Assembly (NCBI RefSeq): GCF_030866745.1
Contig: NZ_CP133016.1
Coordinates: 1,488,001 to 1,552,000, forward strand
DNA length: 64,000 nt
Direction: 5' to 3'
Origin: Sphingomonas flavescens
GTDB taxonomy: Bacteria > Pseudomonadota > Alphaproteobacteria > Sphingomonadales > Sphingomonadaceae
Below the pieces are notes generated by a model. The model ran no database searches, had not been told where the DNA came from, and was given only the letters and a program-made list of their open reading frames with translations. A program made the translations under genes and the position numbers. How positions within the stretch are numbered: the first letter of the stretch is position 1; every line of letters starts with the position of its first letter. Positions 58,934 to 64,000 of this stretch are shown here, in pieces.

Positions 58934-60526
58934 TTAGATGTTCAATGTGCGCGGACGGGCACGACGGAGCCACAGCGCGACCAGCATGCGGGTGAAATAG
59001 ACGGCAGTGAAGACCGACGTGACGACGCCGATCAGCAGCACGATCGCGAAGCCGCGCACCGGGCCGGAACCGAAATAGGCCATGATCGAGGCCGAGATGA
59101 CGTGGGTGACGTTGGCGTCGAAGATGGCCCGCATCGCTTCACGATAGCCGGTCTCCACTGCGTCGAGCAGTCGCCGGCCGCGGCGGATTTCTTCGCGAAT
59201 ACGCTCGTTGATCAGCACGTTCGCGTCGACCGCCGCGCCGATCGTCAGGATGAAGCCCGCAATGCCCGGCAAGGTCAGCGCCGCGCCGAAGAAGGCCAGC
59301 CCTGCCAAGATGAGGATCGCGTTCACGACCAGCGCAATATTCGCGTAGACGCCGAAGCGGCCGTAGGTCACCAGCATGAAGATGATGACGCCTAGCGTCC
59401 CGATCAGGCTGGCGATCACGCCCTTGTGAATCGAATCCTTCCCGAGGTCGGGACCGATGCTTCGCTCTTCGATTACGTTCAGCTTCACCGGCAATTTGCC
59501 CGATGCAAGGCTGACGGCGAGATCGTTGGCGGACTGAACCGTAAAGCTGCCACTGATCGACGCTCGACCGCCCAGGATCGGCTCGTTGATGTTCGGGGCC
59601 GACAACACCTTGTCATCGAGGATAATGGCGAACGGCTTGCCGACATTCTCCTGCGTGGCACGGGCAAAACGCCGCGCGCCGGCGCTGTTGAACGTGATCG
59701 AGATGTCCGGGCGACCATCCTGGTCGTAGCTTTGCTTGGCGTCGGTCAGCTGTTCGCCGGAGACCATGACGCGGCGTTTCACGGCCATGAACCCGCTGCC
59801 GTCGGCCATCGGCAGCACCTGACTGCCCGGGGGCGCGCGGCCCGCCTGAACGTCGGCGGGATTGGCCGAAAGATCGACCAGCTTAAATTCAAGCCGCGCC
59901 GTCTGGCCGATCAGCTGCTTGAGCTGGTCGGGATTCTCGACGCCCGGCACCTCGACGAGGACGCGGTTCGAGCCCTCCGTGACCACCGTGATTTCCTTGG
60001 TTCCGCCGGGATCGATACGGCGGCGGACAACATCGCGCGCCACGCTCATCGCGTCCTTGAGCGCCTGCGTTGTGCCGGATGCCGTCGGAGTCAGCACCAC
60101 GCGCGTCGAATCGACCACCGACACGTCCCAATCCCGGTTCCCAGTAAGCGCGACCGGCCGCGTCAGCGTGCGCATGCGCTCGACGGCGGCGTCGACCTGC
60201 GTGGGGTTGCGGACCATGAACGACAGACGGCCACCTGCCGTGGAAATGTCGCCGATATCGATGCGCGGATCGCGGCGCAGCTCGGTGGACACCGAATCTT
60301 CCATCGACTGCAGACGCTGCTTTTGCGCATCGGCCGCATCGGCCTCAAGCAACAGGTGACTGCCGCCCGCGAGATCCAGACCCAGACTGATCTTGTGCTG
60401 GGGAAGCCACTTCGGCCACATGTTCGCATAGGGCGTCCCCGCGAGGAGGCTGGGGATCGACAGCAGAACGCCGAGTGCGATCACCGCCGCGATCGACCAC
60501 ACCTTCCACTTCGGGAAATCGAGCAT
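58934..60526 (-). CDS. secD: Protein translocase subunit SecD
   Basis: A 530-residue protein with one N-terminal helix, a large periplasmic domain (about 35-350) and five C-terminal helices. Blocks: LGLDLAGGSHLLLEAD (D1 of SecD), RVLVEVPGVENPDQLKQLIGQTARLEFKLVD, the transmembrane AGFILTIGAAVDANVLINERIREE and NVTHVISASIMAYFG. It forms a unit with SecF and YajC in the inner membrane. Its start overlaps the yajC stop by one base. Confidence 0.96.
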   Translation of the reverse strand: MLDFPKWKVWSIAAVIALGVLLSIPSLLAGTPYANMWPKWLPQHKISLGLDLAGGSHLLLEADAADAQKQRLQSMEDSVSTELRRDPRIDIGDISTAGGRLSFMVRNPTQVDAAVERMRTLTRPVALTGNRDWDVSVVDSTRVVLTPTASGTTQALKDAMSVARDVVRRRIDPGGTKEITVVTEGSNRVLVEVPGVENPDQLKQLIGQTARLEFKLVDLSANPADVQAGRAPPGSQVLPMADGSGFMAVKRRVMVSGEQLTDAKQSYDQDGRPDISITFNSAGARRFARATQENVGKPFAIILDDKVLSAPNINEPILGGRASISGSFTVQSANDLAVSLASGKLPVKLNVIEERSIGPDLGKDSIHKGVIASLIGTLGVIIFMLVTYGRFGVYANIALVVNAILILAGLAFFGAALTLPGIAGFILTIGAAVDANVLINERIREEIRRGRRLLDAVETGYREAMRAIFDANVTHVISASIMAYFGSGPVRGFAIVLLIGVVTSVFTAVYFTRMLVALWLRRARPRTLNI

Positions 60527-60867
60527 CAGTCGTTGGCCGGCTTGGTGTTCGGGCGGACGACCGTGCTGATCGTCGACTTGATCACGCGAACCTTTACACC
60601 CTGCGCGATTTCGACCTCCGCTTCGTCATCGGTGACCTTGGTGACGCGACCGCGGATACCGCCGCCGGTGATGATATCGTCGCCCTTCTTGATAGCGCTG
60701 ATCGCCGCCTGATGCTCTTTCACGCGCCGTTGCTGCGGACGGATCATCAAAATGTAAAAGATCCCGAAGATGACGATCAGCGGAAAGAACTGCAGAAAGG
60801 CCGCGGTGGCGCCCGATGGGCCCGCAGGTGCCGCCTGCATCAACATCAACAAGGGTGCGTTCGACAT
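60526..60867 (-). CDS. yajC: Preprotein translocase subunit YajC
   Basis: A 113-residue single-span membrane protein, MSNAPLLMLMQAAPAGPSG then a helix (FLQFFPLIVIFGIFYILMI), then a conserved cytoplasmic part PQQRRVKEHQAAISAIKKGDDIITGGGIRGRVTKV. It belongs to the SecDF-YajC complex. ATG 60867 is used; an open frame extending to 60936 runs into tRNA-Pro and is rejected. First gene of the leftward run through secD and secF. Confidence 0.95.
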   Translation of the reverse strand: MSNAPLLMLMQAAPAGPSGATAAFLQFFPLIVIFGIFYILMIRPQQRRVKEHQAAISAIKKGDDIITGGGIRGRVTKVTDDEAEVEIAQGVKVRVIKSTISTVVRPNTKPAND

Positions 60868-60897
60868 TCGGGCCTGCTGACTTTCTGTTGGGAAACC

Positions 60898-60974
60898 TGG
60901 TCGGGGCGACTGGATTCGAACCAGCGACCTCCACACCCCCAGTGTGATGCGCTACCAGGCTGCGCTACGCCCCG
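60898..60974 (-). tRNA. tRNA-Pro (anticodon GGG)
   Basis: A 77-base tRNA on the minus strand. Acceptor stem CGGGGCG/CGCCCCG, discriminator A and encoded CCA (60898-60900 as TGG on plus). The anticodon stem TCACA/TGTGG closes loop CTGGGGG, giving anticodon GGG. T arm is the standard GGTTCGAATCC. It ends 30 bases before yajC. Confidence 0.95.
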
Positions 60975-61033
60975 ACCTGGCCGGGCGCATCTAGGCAGGG
61001 CTACCCGACAAGGCAAGGCGGGAGGGGAACGGA

Positions 61034-61762
61034 GTGCCGCGCCGACGCAGAAAAACAGCATTGCGTAAGTGGTTCAAACGTACGCTTGGCGCGCTTCTGC
61101 TGCCGCCGCTGCTCTATCTGGCCGCTGCGCTTCTTGGGTCGTTGTTGCCCGTCAACCGCGATTGGACCGAGCCTGCTGGCGGAACGACCGTATACCTGGC
61201 CGACAACGGCATTCATGCCGACCTGATCCTCCCGGTATCCGCGCAGGGGCTCGACTGGCGACCGTTGTTTCATCAAGATGCTTTTGCCTCGCCGATCGCC
61301 GGAGCCAAGTGGATCGCGTTCGGTTTGGGCGAAGAGCGCGTCTATCTGGATACGCCAACTTGGTGGGACATTACGCCCCGCACCATTTGGTCAGCGCTCG
61401 CGGGTGGAGCGCGCGTGATGCACGTCGAATATGTGACCGACCCGTCCTACGCGGTGCGTGAGATCCGGCTGCGGCCGTCCGAATACCGCCGGTTGTGGTC
61501 GGCAATCCGCAGCGATCTCGTGGTCGACCCTAGCGGTCGTCCGATCCCGCTCGACCACCCTGGCTACGGTCGAACAGACGCCTTTTACCGCGCCAGCGGT
61601 AAGGCGAGCGCGGTACGAACTTGCAACAATGTCGTAGCCGGATGGCTGAGGCTCGCCGGTGTGGAAACGAGCCTCTGGCCACCCTTCGTCGGCGGGCTGG
61701 TCTGGCGTTACCGCCGAACCGAGCCCGCCTCGAACGTTACTTCTTCTTCGCGGCGGCCTTAG
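61034..61762 (+). CDS. DUF2459 family membrane protein (TIGR02117)
   Basis: A 242-residue protein with one N-terminal membrane helix (LGALLLPPLLYLAAALLGSL) and a periplasmic domain. Family motifs are TTVYLADNGIHADLILPV and WIAFGLGEERVYLDTPTW (GxGxxxFY/L type). Related proteins occur near polyhydroxyalkanoate genes, but no such gene is seen here, so the function remains unknown. GTG 61034 follows a GGAG-like sequence. The end overlaps the Thr-rich protein gene (convergent) by 26 bases. Confidence 0.8.
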   Translation: MPRRRRKTALRKWFKRTLGALLLPPLLYLAAALLGSLLPVNRDWTEPAGGTTVYLADNGIHADLILPVSAQGLDWRPLFHQDAFASPIAGAKWIAFGLGEERVYLDTPTWWDITPRTIWSALAGGARVMHVEYVTDPSYAVREIRLRPSEYRRLWSAIRSDLVVDPSGRPIPLDHPGYGRTDAFYRASGKASAVRTCNNVVAGWLRLAGVETSLWPPFVGGLVWRYRRTEPASNVTSSSRRP

Positions 61763-62333
61763 GTGCCGCCGCAGCCTCAAGTTCGGCCTTGGTCATGCTC
61801 ATGACCAGCCCCTTGTCGTTCTTACCGAAGCTGGCGGTCGGAATTTCAGCGCGCGCCTTGCCGGTGCTTACTACCGCGCCCTTGGCACTCACGCTCTCGA
61901 CCTTGCCGACGACACCGCCCTTCTGATCGAACACCGGCACGCCGGCCTTGAAGTCGGCTTCAGTCGCCGCCGTCACCGCTGCACCCTTGGCGTCGGTCGC
62001 GGGCTCCGTCGTCGTGGTCGTCGTCGTCGCCGCCGGCGCGCCCGTTGTTGGGTCGGTGCCCACCGTCGTGGTCGACGTCGTGCTCGTGGTAGTCGGGGAA
62101 GTTGCCGTCGCTGGCTGCTCCGAGGTCGTCTGCGTCGTATCAGTCGTCTTTTGAACGGCGGTCATCGTGCCCGTGGCGTCGGTCACCGGCTGAGCCGTCG
62201 TCGTACTTTGCGTGGTGGTTGTCTTGGCCTTCGCCGGAGTCTGGGGAGCAACCGTCGGCGCAGCCTGGGCAAGCGCCACCGTCGATCCGCTCAGCGCCAG
62301 CGCCGTGAGCAATGATTTAGTGCCTAAGTTCAT
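61737..62333 (-). CDS. Threonine-rich secreted protein with PRC-barrel-like C terminus
   Basis: A 198-residue exported protein. Signal peptide about 1-24 (ALSGSTVALAQA), then a Thr-rich low-complexity stretch of roughly 100 residues with runs of up to seven threonines, encoded by repeated GTC/GTG triplets on the plus strand. The last 70 residues (AGVPVFDQKGGVVGKVESVSA...ASFGKNDKGLVMSMTKAEL) look like a PRC-barrel/KOW-like small beta domain. No known function; similar proteins are common in sphingomonads. A hairpin covers its ribosome binding site. Confidence 0.7.
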   Translation of the reverse strand: MNLGTKSLLTALALSGSTVALAQAAPTVAPQTPAKAKTTTTQSTTTAQPVTDATGTMTAVQKTTDTTQTTSEQPATATSPTTTSTTSTTTVGTDPTTGAPAATTTTTTTEPATDAKGAAVTAATEADFKAGVPVFDQKGGVVGKVESVSAKGAVVSTGKARAEIPTASFGKNDKGLVMSMTKAELEAAAAPKAAAKKK

Positions 62334-62340
62334 GAAATAT

Positions 62341-62365
62341 CTCCGATTTTACAAAAAACTCGGAG
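62341..62365 (-). promoter_or_regulatory. Hairpin over the Thr-rich gene ribosome binding site (thermometer-like)
   Basis: On the minus strand CTCCGA pairs with TCGGAG in a 6-bp stem, continuing after one bulged G with four A-U pairs (TTTT/AAAA) around a four-base loop. The GGAG in the right arm is the ribosome binding site, seven bases from the ATG. Melting of the weak A-U top and then the stem would expose it. A thermometer is a guess; an operator or mRNA-stability hairpin is also possible. Confidence 0.45.
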
Positions 62366-62440
62366 GCACAACGAAGAAGTCGGTAGCTGGACGCAAACGC
62401 CTCGGCGAGTCGTTCAAAGTGTCGGATGGATGACGGAAAT

Positions 62441-63739
62441 CTAAAGTACGTAGCGGCTCAGATCCGCGTTTTTCGCAATGCCCGACAACTGTTGATCGAC
62501 AAATGCGGCATCGACGACAAGCGTTTCGCCGCGCCGGTCTTCCGCACTGAAGCTGATATCCTCGAGCAGCTTCTCCATCACGGTCTGCAAACGCCGTGCG
62601 CCGATGTTCTCGACGGCCTCATTAACCTCCGCCGCAACACGCGCGAGCGCAGCAATGCCGTCCTCGGCGAAGGTCACGGTAACGTCCTCGGTGCTCAGCA
62701 GAGCCTGATATTGCTCGGTCAAGCTGGCTCGTGTGGCAGACAAGATGCGGACGAAATCCTCTTGGGTGAGCGCCTTCAGCTCGACGCGAATCGGCAAGCG
62801 GCCCTGCAATTCGGGCAGCAGATCGGCAGGCTTGGCGATGTGAAACGCGCCCGAGGCGATGAAGAGAATATGGTCGGTCTTAAGCGGCCCGTACTTGGTC
62901 GCCACCGTTGTGCCCTCGATCAACGGCAGCAGGTCGCGTTGCACGCCCTCGCGACTCACCGAGCCGCCCCGCACGTCGCTGACGGCGATTTTGTCGATCT
63001 CGTCGAGGAAGACGATTCCGTTGGCCTCGGCGTCCGCTAGCGCGACGCGGTTGATGTCGTCGGGGTCGAGGCGCTTGTCCGCCTCTTCGTCGGTAAGGCG
63101 GCTGAACGCTTCCGGGACCTTGAGCTTGCGTCGCTTGCGCGGCTGCTGGCCGCCCAGCTTGCCCATCATCGACTTCAGGTCGAACACCTGCGCGCCCATG
63201 CCCGGTATCTCGAACGGCATCGCCGGCGCCTCGTCGACATCGATCTCAACTTCGGCCTGATCCAGGCTGCCGTCGGCGAAGCGCTGGCGGAAGCTGGCCC
63301 GCGTCGCCTCGCTCGATCCCTTGCCGGTGAGCGCATCGAGCAGACGCTCCATCGCCGCTTCCTCGGCGCCCTTGCGAACCCGAGCGCGGCGGCGCTCCCG
63401 CTCCAGCCGAACCGCTTCCTCGACGAGGTCGCGAGCGATCTGCTCGACGTCGCGGCCGACGTAGCCGACCTCGGTGAACTTGGTCGCTTCGACCTTCACG
63501 AACGGCGCGTCTGCGAGCTTCGCCAGCCGCCGGCTGATCTCCGTCTTGCCGCAGCCCGTGGGGCCGATCATCAGGATGTTCTTGGGCGTCACTTCATCGC
63601 GCAGTTCGGCCGAGAGCTGCTGCCGGCGCCAGCGGTTGCGCAGCGCGACAGCGACGGCGCGCTTCGCATCGTCCTGCCCGACGATATGCTCGTCGAGCGC
63701 AGCAACGATCGCCTTGGGTGTCAGCTTGTCCTTCAACAT
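62441..63739 (-). CDS. hslU: ATP-dependent protease ATPase subunit HslU
   Basis: A 432-residue AAA+ unfoldase that feeds the HslV peptidase. Begins [34 protein letters not shown], Walker A GPTGCGKT at residues 59-66 (TEISRRLA follows), the I domain (about 110-240), Walker [12 protein letters not shown], and the C-terminal end DLSRYVL needed for HslV activation. ATG 63739 gives the usual start; an in-frame ATG at 63787 has no ribosome binding site. No hslV is next to it in the window: the upstream gene is DUF2147 and downstream is the Thr-rich protein. Confidence 0.94.
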   Translation of the reverse strand: MLKDKLTPKAIVAALDEHIVGQDDAKRAVAVALRNRWRRQQLSAELRDEVTPKNILMIGPTGCGKTEISRRLAKLADAPFVKVEATKFTEVGYVGRDVEQIARDLVEEAVRLERERRRARVRKGAEEAAMERLLDALTGKGSSEATRASFRQRFADGSLDQAEVEIDVDEAPAMPFEIPGMGAQVFDLKSMMGKLGGQQPRKRRKLKVPEAFSRLTDEEADKRLDPDDINRVALADAEANGIVFLDEIDKIAVSDVRGGSVSREGVQRDLLPLIEGTTVATKYGPLKTDHILFIASGAFHIAKPADLLPELQGRLPIRVELKALTQEDFVRILSATRASLTEQYQALLSTEDVTVTFAEDGIAALARVAAEVNEAVENIGARRLQTVMEKLLEDISFSAEDRRGETLVVDAAFVDQQLSGIAKNADLSRYVL

Positions 63740-63772
63740 TTGGGCTTTCTCCCCGCCGTCTTGGGGAATGGT

Positions 63773-63795
63773 CGCTTGATAGTTCATCTCAAGCG
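63773..63795 (-). repeat. Hairpin in the hslU leader
   Basis: Perfect 7-bp inverted repeat CGCTTGA/TCAAGCG with a nine-base loop, about 35-55 bases before the hslU ATG. The loop contains the alternative upstream ATG (63787). E. coli hslVU mRNA is known to have a leader stem-loop that affects its stability, so an analogous function is possible. Confidence 0.45.
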
Positions 63796-63826
63796 ATATG
63801 TCGGGACCACCCTAAATCTCTTCAAG
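63796..63826 (-). promoter_or_regulatory. Candidate heat-shock promoter of hslU
   Basis: On the minus strand CTTGAA (63826-63821) lies 15 bases upstream of CCCGACATAT (63805-63796), a partial match to the sigma-32 form CTTGAA...CCCCATnT. hslU is heat-inducible in many bacteria. Fit to the -10 is imperfect. Read by eye. Confidence 0.32.
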
Positions 63827-63896
63827 CAGTGCGGCTGAAAGAACTGAATTGGCCGGATGCGCCAATCGACCATTCGACACGCGCTAAAAAGCAACG

Positions 63897-64000
63897 TCAC
63901 TCACTGGCGTCGGTCGGTGGGGCGATCCGGTACCATACCTGCGACCGGCACAGGATCTTGCCAACGGCGCAACCCCGGATGCGCAGACGGTTTTCGTCAA
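63897..64000 (-). CDS. C-terminal end of a DUF2147 family protein (cut by window edge)
   Basis: The last 33 codons of a leftward gene entering from the right edge. It ends ENRLRIRGCAVGKILCRSQVWYRI plus a short tail, stop TGA at 63897-63899. The pattern L-x-V-x-GC...CxxQxWxR is the end of DUF2147 proteins, small periplasmic beta proteins of unknown function common in alphaproteobacteria. Placement directly upstream of hslU suggests that hslV, if present, is further right or elsewhere. Confidence 0.6.
   Translation of the reverse strand, partial: DENRLRIRGCAVGKILCRSQVWYRIAPPTDASE

Noticed and set aside
60868..60936. yajC start overlapping tRNA-Pro
   Set aside because: Reads through the tRNA 3' part; ATG 60867 gives the family N terminus.

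Overview
The window is ordinary chromosomal DNA from a GC-rich alphaproteobacterium, almost certainly a member of Sphingomonadales (Sphingomonas or a close relative). The evidence is the gene content and the local gene orders: nadD-rsfS-rlmH-envC-ctpA, cpoB-tilS, lysC-ptsP, bamD-recN-ligA, yajC-secD-secF, a lone TonB-dependent receptor, a PEPxxWA-CTERM protein, DUF3667, and a subclass B3 metallo-beta-lactamase. I see no prophage, insertion sequence, CRISPR array, rRNA operon or replication origin. Coding density is very high and no gap between genes exceeds about 210 bases, so there is no long non-coding stretch to account for.

Layout. 1-332: start of a radical SAM DNA-repair-linked protein running off the left edge. 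0.4-2.3 kb: a secreted CocE-type hydrolase. 2.3-9.6 kb: a leftward run for envelope, translation and cofactor functions (nadD, rsfS, class-A-beta-lactamase-like hydrolase, rlmH, envC-like, ctpA, dsbB, coq7, two small genes). 9.6-22.1 kb: DUF3667, a Rap1a-like secreted protein, ftsH, exoD, a DUF885 peptidase, PilZ, tilS, cpoB, a RodZ-like protein, ptsP, PilZ. 22.1-27.9 kb: nitronate monooxygenase, lysC, lysA, ubiG, mreB. 28-31 kb: GST, a small secreted protein, uppP, an NDUFA9-like protein, tRNA-Leu. 31.2-41.6 kb: an unusual density of nucleic acid and nucleoside genes (AMP nucleosidase, 5'-nucleotidase, S1/P1 nuclease, cytidine deaminase, CNT transporter, 2OG dioxygenase, LOG hydrolase, adenosine kinase, queuosine-precursor transporter), interleaved with a stress protein and a PEP-CTERM protein. 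41.7-47.6 kb: TonB receptor, gamma carbonic anhydrase, sdhC-sdhD-sdhA. 47.7-52.2 kb: soluble chemoreceptor, SDR, B3 metallo-beta-lactamase, prmA, a membrane protein. 52.2-60.9 kb: a leftward run yajC-secD-secF-bamD-recN-DUF1697-DLH-ligA. 60.9-64 kb: tRNA-Pro, DUF2459, a Thr-rich secreted protein, hslU, and the end of a DUF2147 gene.

How the genes work together. Several blocks serve the envelope: EnvC, CtpA, DsbB, RodZ, MreB, UppP, CpoB, BamD and SecDF-YajC. Two overlap-coupled sets stand out. S1/P1 nuclease and 5'-nucleotidase (ATGA overlap) could release nucleosides from external nucleic acid. A four-gene leftward run (adenosine kinase, LOG phosphoribohydrolase, concentrative nucleoside transporter, isopenicillin-N-synthase-like 2OG dioxygenase) could import and process them. 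A dioxygenase in such a run is the nearest thing here to an undescribed system, but its substrate is unknown. Regulatory candidates read by eye include a heat-shock-type promoter at ftsH, an EcfG-type promoter at the stress gene, CtrA-like boxes upstream of the chemoreceptor and mreB, and hairpins that overlap the ribosome binding sites of mreB and of the Thr-rich protein gene.
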